Origin: a virus
IMG/VR virus record: IMGVR_UViG_3300036393_000024
Coordinates: 1 to 61,278 of that record
Direction: 5' to 3' (one strand)
DNA: 61,278 nucleotides
The translations under genes and the position numbers were made by a program. Shown piece after piece: positions 50,244-58,474 of the stretch. Each line of letters starts with the position of its first letter. Position 1 is the first letter of the stretch. The notes beneath the pieces are model-generated. The model worked only from the letters and a program-made list of their open reading frames with translations. It searched no databases and had not been told where the DNA came from.

Positions 50244-50698
50244 GGCTGGCGGGCTCCCCGCTTCCAGTCGCGCACGGTGTCGCGGTCCAGGTGCAGGCTC
50301 ACCGCGACCTGGGCGACGGTGCGGCCGGCGTCGAACATGGCGTACGCGGCGCGCCGGAGCTCGTCCCGGCCGGCGTCAGCGAGAGCGTCCGCGGCGACGA
50401 CCGCTTCGGCGATCATCGGGTCGACCGCTCCCGCCGCCCGCGCGGGGACGGCAGAAAGTTGGGGGGCAACCGGGTCGCCGGCACTACTACCCCACCGACA
50501 GCCCGCCCGCCCGACGCTGTTGACGACCGGCCGCGGCTGCGCCGGCGAGGTGTCGGGGCTGTGCGGGCCAGTGAGCGCCGTGACGACCAGCTCGGCGAGC
50601 AGCTGGCCGAGCTGGTCAGGTCCGGGGACGCCGTGGTAGCCGTGGGCGGTGGCGGTGATGGTGGCGCCGTCGTCGTCGACGCCGACGGTCAGCTTCAT
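50240..50698 (-). CDS. Protein with C-terminal helix-turn-helix
   Basis: 152 residues from ATG 50698, with GGAGGAGG upstream. Acidic N-terminal part (KLTVGVDDDGATITATAHGY), a Pro-rich centre and a homeodomain-like HTH at the end (AYAMFDAGRTVAQVAVSLHLDRDTVRDWKRG, last about 40 residues) like that of resolvases. Possible DNA-binding regulator. Overlaps its neighbours (ATGA). Confidence 0.68.
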   Translation of the reverse strand: MKLTVGVDDDGATITATAHGYHGVPGPDQLGQLLAELVVTALTGPHSPDTSPAQPRPVVNSVGRAGCRWGSSAGDPVAPQLSAVPARAAGAVDPMIAEAVVAADALADAGRDELRRAAYAMFDAGRTVAQVAVSLHLDRDTVRDWKRGARQP

Positions 50699-51588
50699 GG
50701 CGGGCCGTCCTCCTCCTCGTCGTGCAGGTCGTCGTCCTCGTCGCCCTGGTCGCGATCCAGATGGTCGAGGTCGGACATGGCCAGCTGCTCCCACGGCTCT
50801 CCGGCCGACTCGCCGGCGGGTTCGCCGCCGGCGTGGCGGTGGTGCCACCAGCGTTCGTCGGAGAGATCCGGCGCGAGGAGCTCGGCGTCGGGGTGGTCCT
50901 CGTCGCCCAGGACGCGTTCGATCGGGCGCCAGGGCAGCAGCAGGCCCCGGTAGGTGTCGCCGATCTGGATCAGCAGCGGGCGGTGCTGGTGGCGACGGTA
51001 GAGCCGGATCAGCTCGCCGCGCCGAACCGCGACCCGGGTGAACGGGACCAGCGAGGACGGGATCAGGTCGGTGCGCGGTGTCGGCGGCCGCAGCGACAGC
51101 TCGGCCAGCCGGCCGACGCCGAGGACGACGTCCGGGCAGGGTGGGGTGTCCAGGACGTCGTAGAGGGTGCGGGCCGGATAGTCGAACGGGTCGAGCTCGC
51201 CGAAGGACAGGCTGACGCCCTCATCGATGAGATTCGGGTCCTCCCGGATGGTGACCTCCCCGTCCGAGCGGGCGATCTCCACGGCGTGGATGTTCAGCGG
51301 GTCCCGACCCCGGGCGGCCTTGAACACGGTGATCACCGACTTCACGTCGCGCAGCGACCACAAGGTGGGCTGGGTGAGCTGCCCGGAGCAGGGGGCATAG
51401 GTGTGCCCGGCGACGCGCCGATCGGTCGAAGCCCCGGCCAGCAGCTCCATGATCCCGGGCTCGCCGCCGTGGTGGCCGCGTCCGGTGTGCAGCAGCACCG
51501 ACCCGGTCAGCCCGGCGTCCGGGGTGCGGTCGGCGGTGTGGGCCAGGTCGGTCAGCACCCCGAGCAGCGCGCTGGTCAGTATGCGCAC
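50695..51588 (-). CDS. Hypothetical protein, weakly sliding-clamp-like
   Basis: 297 residues from GTG 51588. Repeated alpha/beta units (TSALLGVLTDLAHTADR; DVKSVITVFKAARGRD; DGEVTIREDPNLIDEG; FDYPARTLYDVL) faintly recall DnaN domain order, and an acidic tail with many Asp/Glu ends the protein. I cannot assign it with confidence. A replication accessory is one possibility. Start chosen at the 13-base overlap with the upstream gene. Confidence 0.55.
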   Translation of the reverse strand: MRILTSALLGVLTDLAHTADRTPDAGLTGSVLLHTGRGHHGGEPGIMELLAGASTDRRVAGHTYAPCSGQLTQPTLWSLRDVKSVITVFKAARGRDPLNIHAVEIARSDGEVTIREDPNLIDEGVSLSFGELDPFDYPARTLYDVLDTPPCPDVVLGVGRLAELSLRPPTPRTDLIPSSLVPFTRVAVRRGELIRLYRRHQHRPLLIQIGDTYRGLLLPWRPIERVLGDEDHPDAELLAPDLSDERWWHHRHAGGEPAGESAGEPWEQLAMSDLDHLDRDQGDEDDDLHDEEEDGPP

Positions 51589-52169
51589 AGCGACTGCCCA
51601 CCCGGCCAGTGGTCGCGCAGCCCGGCCACGACGGCCCGGGCCCGGGCCCGCTCCAGCCCTAGGCTGCCGGAGGTCAGGACCCCGAACAAGGTGGTGTCGA
51701 GCTCGACACCGGCGATGGAGGACAGCACCCCGCCGGCGTGCCGGCGCAGGGTGGGGGTGTCCATCTGGCCCTTGCTGATCGGGGTGTGTGTCTCGATGAA
51801 CGGCCGCACCGGCGGGACCGCGTCCTCCCCGTCGAACGCGACCCCGGCCATCAGCCGCAGCCCGCGCAGCACCTCCACCTGAGGCGACCGGTGCCAGCGC
51901 AGCCCCGCGAGGACCTCCGCGGCCGCCGGCAGCGGCAGGTCCAGGCTCAGCAGCAGCCGCATGACGGCGGTGTCGTGCTCGGCGGCGGTCGCGATCGCGA
52001 CGCACGTCGCCGCGTACTCCAGCGCGGCCGCCCGGTCGAGGTGCCAGACGTGGTCACCGCCCAGGGTGACCACGGTCGCGTACTGGCCGGTGGGCATCAG
52101 GTCGGTGCGCACCCACAGAGAGTCCGGGTCGACGTCCGGAGCGGGCTGAGGTCGGTGGGGAGGGCTCAC
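51576..52169 (-). CDS. Hypothetical protein
   Basis: 197 residues; GTG with AAGGAG upstream. Helical, with ALEYAATCVAIATAAEHDTAVMRLLLSLDLPL and a C-terminal ELDTTLFGVLTSGSLGLERAR. Appears in tandem with the 50695-51588 gene, and both may act together. Not recognised. Confidence 0.6.
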   Translation of the reverse strand: MSPPHRPQPAPDVDPDSLWVRTDLMPTGQYATVVTLGGDHVWHLDRAAALEYAATCVAIATAAEHDTAVMRLLLSLDLPLPAAAEVLAGLRWHRSPQVEVLRGLRLMAGVAFDGEDAVPPVRPFIETHTPISKGQMDTPTLRRHAGGVLSSIAGVELDTTLFGVLTSGSLGLERARARAVVAGLRDHWPGGQSLCAY

Positions 52170-52217
52170 GGGGAAACTCCTTGGTGCAGGTGGGGAGCGG
52201 GGGTGCCGGGGTTGACG

Positions 52218-52781
52218 TCAGCCGGTGGGCCAGCCGTGCAGCTCGGGCTGCGGCGCGCGGGCATCGGTGACCGGGGCGAACCACCGCCGCCACCCGCCTG
52301 GTCGCTCGGGTGGGATAGCGAGCACCGGCGGCGTCCACGCCGGCCCGCCGGCCGCCACGAGCTCGTCGACGTCCGGATCCGGTGCGGGGGTGTCCTGGAC
52401 GGGTGCCCACTCGCGGGCCTCAGCGGACGCCACCGCCACGAGCTCGGCCGGGTCGACGTGGCAGGAGTCGTCGGCGGGGTCGTCCCGGAACACGTCGTAG
52501 CGGGTGTAGCCGACAACGTCGACCGGCTCGTCGAGCAGGGTGCCCGTCACCGTGATCCGCACCTGCCCGGCGCCAGGCATGGGCTGGGCGAGCACGATCC
52601 ACCCGGGCTCGAGCAGCTGCGCCCAGTCCAGCAGCGCCTCGACGTCGCGCAGCGGGTAGGAGCCGGGGTGCAGCAGCCACCGGTCAGCACGGCGCGCGGG
52701 CGGGCCCAGCAGCGGCCGCAGCTGGTGCTCGGTGCGCAGCTGCTCGAGCCGGTCCGGGAACCCCTGGGCCGGCGCGGTCAC
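52218..52781 (-). CDS. Hypothetical protein
   Basis: 187 residues; GTG overlapping the upstream stop (GTGA). It contains VEALLDWAQLLEPGWIVLAQPM, VRITVTGTLLDEPVDVVG and a Trp-rich GGWRRWFAPVT near the end. Not recognised. Confidence 0.6.
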   Translation of the reverse strand: MTAPAQGFPDRLEQLRTEHQLRPLLGPPARRADRWLLHPGSYPLRDVEALLDWAQLLEPGWIVLAQPMPGAGQVRITVTGTLLDEPVDVVGYTRYDVFRDDPADDSCHVDPAELVAVASAEAREWAPVQDTPAPDPDVDELVAAGGPAWTPPVLAIPPERPGGWRRWFAPVTDARAPQPELHGWPTG

Positions 52782-53017
52782 GGCCGCACCGCCAGTGCCG
52801 GCACGATCGCGGCCGCGCAGACCAGCATCACCACGGTGGCCACGGCCGCGACCATGGTCGCGGCGCGTGACAGCTTCCCCCGGATCCGGATGCGTGCTCG
52901 CGTGCGGGCGGGCCCGAGCGCGGGCCCGCTCCAGATCGGCGCGCCCACCACGCGTCCTGCTGTGTGCCGTCCCACTAGCCCAGCCCCCATCCGGTGCTCT
53001 ACAGTCCGTGATGTCAC
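52778..53017 (-). CDS. Small membrane protein
   Basis: 79 residues from GTG 53017 (ATG 52990 is an alternative). Basic N terminus and a C-terminal hydrophobic segment (about 53-74, MVAAVATVVMLVCAAAI). A GTCAC-N8-GTGAC inverted repeat (53013-53030) covers the start. Function unknown. Confidence 0.5.
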   Translation of the reverse strand: MTSRTVEHRMGAGLVGRHTAGRVVGAPIWSGPALGPARTRARIRIRGKLSRAATMVAAVATVVMLVCAAAIVPALAVRP

Positions 53018-53083
53018 CTGTTCGAGTGACGCGAGTCGTGCATAGATCAGCGCGCGCCGATGTACTTCGCCGCGCGGTAGGTC

Positions 53084-53102
53084 ACGCGGGTCGGGCCCGC
53101 GT
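53084..53102 (-). terminator. Possible hairpin in the early operon
   Basis: ACGCGGG (53084-53090) pairs with CCCGCGT (53096-53102) across five bases, in the 157-bp gap after the 53175 gene. This is the longest gap in the leftward operon. Confidence 0.35.
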
Positions 53103-53174
53103 CGTCATTTCTGGGTATGAGCTGCTCGGCGCGGCCGCGCTGTCGCGTGCGCCGGCCGCTCTACGGGACGCCGC

Positions 53175-53420
53175 TCACCACTCACCTCCGGCGGCCCGCA
53201 GATCCCCGGAGTCGGCGGCGCAGCGGGTGCCGTACGTGCCGTCGACCTCGACCTCCCAGTCGAAGCTGCCGCCGCGTGGCGGCCACTCCCCCACGATCAC
53301 CCCGGCGTGCCCGGCCCACGGGTGCCCGCCGCCGATGTGCACCCGCGCCCCGGGACGCAGCCGCGCCGGCCCGCGCGGCGGCGGCCACCGCCCACGCGAC
53401 GCACCCGTCGACGCGGTCAT
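53175..53420 (-). CDS. Small beta-barrel-like (KOW/SH3-like) protein
   Basis: 81 residues; ATG 53420. After a basic start, GARVHIGGGHPWAGHAGVIVGEWPP and FDWEVEVDGTYG follow the pattern of small phage KOW/SH3-type proteins. Ends at the start of the 157-bp gap. Confidence 0.62.
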   Translation of the reverse strand: MTASTGASRGRWPPPRGPARLRPGARVHIGGGHPWAGHAGVIVGEWPPRGGSFDWEVEVDGTYGTRCAADSGDLRAAGGEW

Positions 53421-53779
53421 GGGCGGAACTCGATCCCCGCGCCGGCACCCGGCGCGGTGTCAGGGCACCAGGCCACGGTGCGACCGTGGTGGTCCTCGGC
53501 CTGGTCGACGCACGGCCCGGCCGCCACCCCGGTGGTGCGCCACCACCCGACGCGGTGGCGCCGCAGCGGCTCCTCGGTGGCCAGCTGCGCCCAACGCTGC
53601 TCGGCCAGCCCCCGGGCCAGCTCGAGTTGGTGGGTGCGCCGGACCAGCACGGTGGTCAGCTGCCACGCCGGGTAGAAGAGGATGTCCGCGCGCGGCGGCT
53701 TCACCATCACCACGGTGCGCCCGTCCGAGCACTGGATCCGTTCCCGCCGGCGGCGCGGGGCCGCCGCGAGCACGGTCAC
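53417..53779 (-). CDS. Hypothetical protein
   Basis: 120 residues; GTG/ATG overlap (four bases) on both sides. Contains CSDGRTVVMVKPPRADILFY, then a helical RRTHQLELARGLAEQRWAQLA. Not recognised. Confidence 0.6.
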   Translation of the reverse strand: MTVLAAAPRRRRERIQCSDGRTVVMVKPPRADILFYPAWQLTTVLVRRTHQLELARGLAEQRWAQLATEEPLRRHRVGWWRTTGVAAGPCVDQAEDHHGRTVAWCPDTAPGAGAGIEFRP

Positions 53780-54030
53780 TGCTCAGCTCCGGGCAGCAGC
53801 GCCAGGACGGCCGCCCTCGGGACCCGCAGGTTGCGCTTGCCCACCCGCGCGGCCGGCAGCTCCCCGTCGTGGATCATGCGGTAGACGGTCATCTTCGACA
53901 CCTGCAGCCACAGCGCCACTTCCCACACCCGCAGCAGGTCCTTCGGGCCGACGCCGGCGGGCATGGGCGCGCCCACCTGCTGCTCCCGGGCCTGGCCCAC
54001 CGGCCCGGGCGGCCGTCCTGCCCCGTTCAC
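53776..54030 (-). CDS. Excisionase-like MerR/BldC-type HTH protein
   Basis: 84 residues from GTG 54030 (GTGA overlap). The core is LLRVWEVALWLQVSKMTVYRMIHDGELPAARVGKRNLRVPRAAV, the standard excisionase/BldC winged HTH. It is the best candidate for the recombination directionality factor that works with the integrase at 3784-4644, or an early regulator. Confidence 0.8.
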   Translation of the reverse strand: MNGAGRPPGPVGQAREQQVGAPMPAGVGPKDLLRVWEVALWLQVSKMTVYRMIHDGELPAARVGKRNLRVPRAAVLALLPGAEQ

Positions 54031-54506
54031 GACACACCGCCAGCGGTCAGCGCGCGCTGGTCGTTGGCTACGTAGGCCTGGTAGAGCGTGGTGCCGGCGG
54101 CGTCGACGTGCAGGTGGGGCAGCATCAGCTGGTCCAGGGTGGCCATGTGCGCGGCCACCATCGCCAGCTGCGACTCCAGCCAGTCCTGCGCGGTCCGCCA
54201 CGCCACCCTCGCTGCGTGCTCGCGGTCGCGGTGGTTGGGGCGCAGCGGCCGGCCGTGCCGGCGCCGGTAGACCTGCTCGGTCTCGCGGCTGTTGAGCAGC
54301 TTGTACACCGCGTCGACGTCGACGGGCAGCGTGAACGCCCGGTCCCCGCCGGCGGTGGGCAGGCTGAACGCCAGGCCGACGGGGTTGCGGTCCGCGCCGT
54401 ACTTGACGACGACCGCGCTCGCGCCGTACTCGCCCAGCATGGCCTGCATCTCCGCCACCGTCTTGATCACCGGCACAGAGGTCGTGTAGTTGAGCACGAC
54501 CGGCAT
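54027..54506 (-). CDS. Conserved hypothetical protein of actinobacterial mobile elements
   Basis: 159 residues from ATG 54506. It starts VVLNYTTSVPVIKTVAEMQAML and GASAVVVKYGADRNPVGLAFSL, then FTLPVDVDAVYKLL, and ends with RVAWRTAQDWLESQLAMVAAHMATLDQLMLP. This conserved type occurs in phages and integrative elements. Function unknown. Confidence 0.75.
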   Translation of the reverse strand: MPVVLNYTTSVPVIKTVAEMQAMLGEYGASAVVVKYGADRNPVGLAFSLPTAGGDRAFTLPVDVDAVYKLLNSRETEQVYRRRHGRPLRPNHRDREHAARVAWRTAQDWLESQLAMVAAHMATLDQLMLPHLHVDAAGTTLYQAYVANDQRALTAGGVS

Positions 54507-54778
54507 CAGCGGATCCCCTCGAGGAACTCCCGCACCTGCCGCGAGTTCTCCAGCTGCCCGGCGACCTGCATCATCGCGGCCAGCAGGATCGCCCCGTGGT
54601 CGCGGGTGTCGGGGTGCTTGCGAAGGTCCGACTGGATCGACGCGATCGCCGTGACGACACCGCGCGGGCCGACGTCGAGCTCGGCCAGCGCCCGCTCCCG
54701 GCACCACTCCAGGTGCTCGGCCCGGCTCCGGCCGGCCCGCCCGTCGTACACGGCACCGTCGAGGTTTTCGGTGGTCAC
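54506..54778 (-). CDS. Conserved small actinophage protein
   Basis: 90 residues; ATG. Pattern RAEHLEWCRERALAELD, then VTAIASIQSDLRKHPDTRDH and REFLEGI, a well-known actinophage protein type of unassigned role. Overlaps the next gene by one base (TGATG). Confidence 0.78.
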   Translation of the reverse strand: MTTENLDGAVYDGRAGRSRAEHLEWCRERALAELDVGPRGVVTAIASIQSDLRKHPDTRDHGAILLAAMMQVAGQLENSRQVREFLEGIR

Positions 54779-55251
54779 CGTTGCTCTCCTCTCGCCGTCT
54801 CCGGCTGGTCATCAGGCGGGCCCGCCACCCCGGCGGCGGGCCAGTACACGGTGCGGACGCCGGCGACTGCCCGGGCGGCGGCCAGGTCGAGCTCGCGCAG
54901 CGTCGCCTGGCCTTCCGCGCTGTCCAGCCAGGCGCCGGCCTCCTCGCGGGTGCCGTCGAACTCGCCAGCCCCCACGGCCGCCAGCACCGCGTCGACGCGG
55001 TCGCGGGTGGCCGCGTCGTCGCCAGGCACCGCGCAGAACGCCCAGCTCGTCAGGTCCCGTGCCAACCTCAGGGTGTTCAGGCCGTCGTCGAGGTCCGGCG
55101 GGCAGCGGTAGTCGTCGTAGTACCGGGCTCGGGCCCGCCGGGCCAGCTGGCCAGCACCGAGCTCGTCGAGGACCCGGCCCAGGTACAGCGCGGTGTCCTC
55201 GCCTGGCCGGCGAGGCTCCCACCACGGGCCCGGGCCCGAGTGCTCGAACAT
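54775..55251 (-). CDS. Hypothetical protein
   Basis: 158 residues from ATG 55251 (TGATG overlap with the upstream gene). Helical, with LYLGRVLDELGAGQLARRARARYYDD and LRLARDLTSWAF. Not recognised. Confidence 0.65.
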   Translation of the reverse strand: MFEHSGPGPWWEPRRPGEDTALYLGRVLDELGAGQLARRARARYYDDYRCPPDLDDGLNTLRLARDLTSWAFCAVPGDDAATRDRVDAVLAAVGAGEFDGTREEAGAWLDSAEGQATLRELDLAAARAVAGVRTVYWPAAGVAGPPDDQPETARGEQR

Positions 55252-55472
55252 CAGACGGTCACCTGCTCGCACTGCACGATCGACACCTCGGCGTGCGCAC
55301 CCATCTCGGCGTAGGTTCGGACCCACGCATCGGCCTCGATCGCTGCGCCGGCCCCGTCCAGCGGGCCGTAGGCGCGCAGCGCCGGGTCGCCGTCCGGGTC
55401 ACGCACCAACACCACGTACCGGTCGACGCTGATGGTGAGCATCACCTCGGCGAGGGCCTGAGGGCTGATCAC
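55251..55472 (-). CDS. Small hypothetical protein
   Basis: 73 residues; ATG with four-base overlap. Beta/alpha: EVMLTISVDRYVVLVRDPDGDP, then AAIEADAWVRTYAEM and AEVSIVQCEQVTV. Not recognised. Confidence 0.62.
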   Translation of the reverse strand: MISPQALAEVMLTISVDRYVVLVRDPDGDPALRAYGPLDGAGAAIEADAWVRTYAEMGAHAEVSIVQCEQVTV

Positions 55473-55879
55473 GAGAAGTCACCGCCGTAGAAGCTGAACC
55501 CGTCGGCGTCGAGCCATTCGCCGCGCGGCCCGACCCGATCGATTCGGCGTGGCGGGACGTCCTCCGGGTGGCCGACGCACCAGTCGTACTGCCGGCGCCG
55601 GGAGACCGGGTCGGTCGCCTCGACGCGCGCGATGAAGTCCTCGGGGACCTGGCGGTGGCCGTACTCGTCCCAGACCTCGCCGCCGTCCCGGATCAGGTCC
55701 TTCCAGCCGGCCCAGGAGGCAACGATCAGTGCCGGAGGTGCGTACAGCTTGGCCACGTTGTCCCACTCGGCCTCGGCGAAGTGGCCCTGGAAGGAGATCA
55801 GGCTCTTGCAGATGTGCAGCTCGTCGTAGCGGCCGCAGTCCGAGCAGATGTTGTGCCGCCAGTAGTAGTTCGTGCCCAT
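55469..55879 (-). CDS. Conserved MGTNYY-type phage/plasmid protein
   Basis: 136 residues from ATG 55879 (TAATG overlap). It begins MGTNYYWRHNICSDCGRYDELHI, then SLISFQGHF, AGWKDLIRDGG and VWDEYGHRQVPEDFIARVE. This family is common in phages and mobile elements; a CxxC and His suggest zinc binding. No role is established. Confidence 0.78.
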   Translation of the reverse strand: MGTNYYWRHNICSDCGRYDELHICKSLISFQGHFAEAEWDNVAKLYAPPALIVASWAGWKDLIRDGGEVWDEYGHRQVPEDFIARVEATDPVSRRRQYDWCVGHPEDVPPRRIDRVGPRGEWLDADGFSFYGGDFS

Positions 55880-57279
55880 TAGCTGGTCGCTCCCCGGGTG
55901 GCCGCCTCCGGGTCGGTGACGCACCGTTCGATGTCGGAGAGCTCGTAGCCCCACGCGGCCAGCTGGCCGAGGTAGAACCGGTCCACGCCCCGGTGCCCAC
56001 CGGTTGGCGATCGCCAGCAGTGCACGTCGGTGGTGTTCTCCCACGCGGCCAGCAGGGTCGCGGCCGCGAGCACCAGGGCCCGCTTCGAGCTGGCGCCCGG
56101 GCTCAGGAAGCCCTGCAGCTGCTCGTCGATCCGGGTCGTGGGCCCGGCTTCGTCGGGCTCAAGGAGATGCCGCAGCAGCTCGTGGTGGTTCTCGATGGCA
56201 CGGCGCAGGCAGTCGTCGCGGCGCAGCAGCGCGGCCGCGATGAACTGCTCGGCGCCGGCGGGCGGCCGGGTGCGGCGGGCGAACTCAGCCAGCCAGCGCC
56301 GCCGCACCTGCTCGGCCGCCCGCCATGCCCGGTTGCCGGCGATCACGTCGGCGCGGTCCTGGCGGGCCGCTTCCGCGTCGAGGGTGCCCGACGCCCCACC
56401 CGCGTGCACCCGGCGCTGGGTGCACACGTACTCGGCCCGCCACGTCCACTCAGTGCGGCCGTGGACGTAGCTGTTGCCCTGGCTGAGGTACGCGGCGTGC
56501 CCGGGGCAGTCCCGGTGCTTGGCCGGCGTGATCCCGAGGGACTGCAGCGTGCTGGTGCTCGACCAGTCCACCCGCTCGAGCGCGGTGACTCCGGCGGCGG
56601 CGAGCTCAGCGGCGACCCGGGCCCGCGCGGCGGCCGACAGGCGGTCGTCGCGGGCCCGCTGCACCGCGTGGTCGAACAGGCCCCGGCCGGCGGCTGCAGT
56701 CAGCTCCTCGACGACGTCGGGCTCGTCATCGAACTCGGCGATCGCGGCGGCCTGCGCCAGGTTCAGATCAGGGTGGGTGACGGTCACCGCGCGGGCGGTG
56801 GCGCTGGCCGCGACCGCCAGAGCCGCGTCGACGTCGCCGCGGCGCAGCGCAGAGCGTCGCACGATCTCGCCTGCGGGGATCCCGATCAGCGCCAGCTGTT
56901 GCACCGCGATGGCCCGGTCGGCGGTGGTGTTCGGGGCCCGGTGCGCGTTCTCCACCAGCTGGTCGAACAGCCGGCTCTCGTCCTCCGGCGGCACGGTGAG
57001 CATCACCGGCACCCACGGCAGCCCTTCGGCGGCGGCGAAGTAGGCGCGCCGCTGCCCCATGTGCACCTGAACCCGCCCGTCGTGCAGGTAGGCGACGATG
57101 GGCTGCAGCACCCCCCGGGCGCGGATCGAGGCGGACATCTCCGGATCCGGGGTGACGTCGACGCGCACGTTGCGGCCCAGCACCAGCTCCCCGGGCGGCA
57201 TCCGGTACACCCGGGTGCCCAGCTCGGGCTCCCCGGCCAGCAGCTCGGCGGTCGTGATCACCCGCTCCTCGGTGTTCAC
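55879..57279 (-). CDS. Large ParB-domain protein
   Basis: 466 residues from GTG 57279 (GTGA overlap). ParB/Srx-like N-terminal domain (about 35-120: PELGTRVYRMPPGELVLGRNVRVDV, ASIRARGVLQPIVAYL, VHMGQRRAYFAA), a HTH-like helical middle (about 130-190) and a long C-terminal region with Cys/His (HRDCPGHAAYLSQGNSYV). Such proteins occur in actinobacterial plasmids and ICEs. It differs from the small ParB of the par operon and could bind DNA, act as a CTP switch or regulate. A parS-like site lies just upstream. Confidence 0.8.
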   Translation of the reverse strand: MNTEERVITTAELLAGEPELGTRVYRMPPGELVLGRNVRVDVTPDPEMSASIRARGVLQPIVAYLHDGRVQVHMGQRRAYFAAAEGLPWVPVMLTVPPEDESRLFDQLVENAHRAPNTTADRAIAVQQLALIGIPAGEIVRRSALRRGDVDAALAVAASATARAVTVTHPDLNLAQAAAIAEFDDEPDVVEELTAAAGRGLFDHAVQRARDDRLSAAARARVAAELAAAGVTALERVDWSSTSTLQSLGITPAKHRDCPGHAAYLSQGNSYVHGRTEWTWRAEYVCTQRRVHAGGASGTLDAEAARQDRADVIAGNRAWRAAEQVRRRWLAEFARRTRPPAGAEQFIAAALLRRDDCLRRAIENHHELLRHLLEPDEAGPTTRIDEQLQGFLSPGASSKRALVLAAATLLAAWENTTDVHCWRSPTGGHRGVDRFYLGQLAAWGYELSDIERCVTDPEAATRGATS

Positions 57280-57785
57280 CTCGACGTCCCTCCGCGCCCG
57301 CCGCTCGCCGGCCGCCTGTCCCGCCACAGCCCGCTGGTAACGCCGTTAACACCGGGGGCGGACGGGATCCGGCTGACCCCGGTCACCGCCTCCGACACCA
57401 CCTCGATGCCCATGAGCCGCTCCGCCACGTCCCGGTCCGAGATGAGGGCCTCCGGGACACAGCCGTGCTCGCAGCGCAGGCTCTGCGTCACCCCGAACAC
57501 CCGGCAGATCAGCGGCCGCACTTCGTAGACCCGGCAGGTGTTCAGCCCGGACAGCGCTGGGCACCGCACCCGCTCACCGGCGGCCACCCGGCCCCGGAGC
57601 GCCATCTGCTCGCCCCGGTCGGGCAGCTCCACCCCGCGCGCCCGCAGCCGTTCCCGCTCGAGCTCGGAGGCGTCGATGACGGTGCAGGAGTCGTGGCAGA
57701 GGCCTCGGCACACGATCCCGGGCACCGAGTCGTACAGCTCGTCGAGCTGCTCGAGCGCCTCGGTGCGGGTGGGCCGGGCCTTCAC
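57276..57785 (-). CDS. YkgJ-type cysteine cluster protein
   Basis: 169 residues; GTG 57785. The N-terminal VCRGLCHDSCTVI and later RCPALSGLNTCRVYEVRPLICRVFG, with LRCEHGC, match the YkgJ family's Fe-S/zinc cysteine pattern (CP-L-x-C-VY--RP--CR-F). Its C-terminal segment carries a perfect parS-like site (57336-57350, encoding GVNGVT). Function in phages unknown. Confidence 0.82.
   Translation of the reverse strand: MKARPTRTEALEQLDELYDSVPGIVCRGLCHDSCTVIDASELERERLRARGVELPDRGEQMALRGRVAAGERVRCPALSGLNTCRVYEVRPLICRVFGVTQSLRCEHGCVPEALISDRDVAERLMGIEVVSEAVTGVSRIPSAPGVNGVTSGLWRDRRPASGGRGGTSR
57336..57350 (+). repeat. parS-like 15-bp site 8
   Basis: Perfect GGTAACGCCGTTAAC in plus orientation, in the 3' part of the YkgJ-type gene and just upstream of the large ParB-domain gene. 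Confidence 0.75.
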
Positions 57786-58474
57786 CGGACATCACCGCCG
57801 GTGGCCACCGCCGGGGGCGGGAGCAGTCGCAGCGCCCGCTGGTGCTCGCGGTCGAGCTGGTCGAGCGCCGGCTTGCCCTGCCGGGCGGCTTCCTGCTGCA
57901 GCAGCGGCAGTCCGCTGTCGATCGAGGCGAGCACCTCGTCACGGGTGGCCGGCCGGCCGTGGGCCCACCAGGTGATCTGGGTGGGCTCGCCGACGTTGAA
58001 CAGCGCACCGCCCGGGGCGGCGAACGGCTTCCACGTCTTGGCGGACCACACCACCGCGACTCCGGGATTGCGGGGGATCATCTTCCCGGCGGGGTCCCGG
58101 ATGCCGCCCTCGATCAGGTCCAGGCCGCGCTCGCGGCGGACCATGTTCGGGGTCGACAGGAACGGGCACGCCCGGGCCGAGTAGAGCGCGCAGTCGAGGT
58201 GGCTGGGCGGCTCGGCGGAGACGCGGTTCACCGCGCACATCGGCCCGATCACGAACGCGGCGTGCTGGCCGCGCGGCTGCCCGCACACCCAGCACCACGC
58301 GAACCGGTAGGCGTCCGGGATTCCATCGCGGCGGATGACCCGGAAGTCCGGGACGCCGGCGGCGTCGATGTGCACGAACCACGGGATGGGCCGGCCGTGC
58401 TTGTCGGTGGGTAGCCGGCGCATCCGCTCCGGCAGCGTTAAGTCCCGCACCGGAGCCTGCACCTCGCCGCTCAC
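57782..58474 (-). CDS. Conserved Cys-rich protein of actinobacterial mobile elements
   Basis: 230 residues; ATG. Contains WFVHIDAAGVPDFRVIRR, FAWCWVCGQPRGQHAAFVIGPMCAVNR, SAEPPSHLDCALYSARACPFL and PNMVRRERG. The strongly conserved C/H pattern recurs in phages and integrative elements of actinobacteria, with no established function; likely zinc-binding. Confidence 0.78.
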   Translation of the reverse strand: MSGEVQAPVRDLTLPERMRRLPTDKHGRPIPWFVHIDAAGVPDFRVIRRDGIPDAYRFAWCWVCGQPRGQHAAFVIGPMCAVNRVSAEPPSHLDCALYSARACPFLSTPNMVRRERGLDLIEGGIRDPAGKMIPRNPGVAVVWSAKTWKPFAAPGGALFNVGEPTQITWWAHGRPATRDEVLASIDSGLPLLQQEAARQGKPALDQLDREHQRALRLLPPPAVATGGDVR

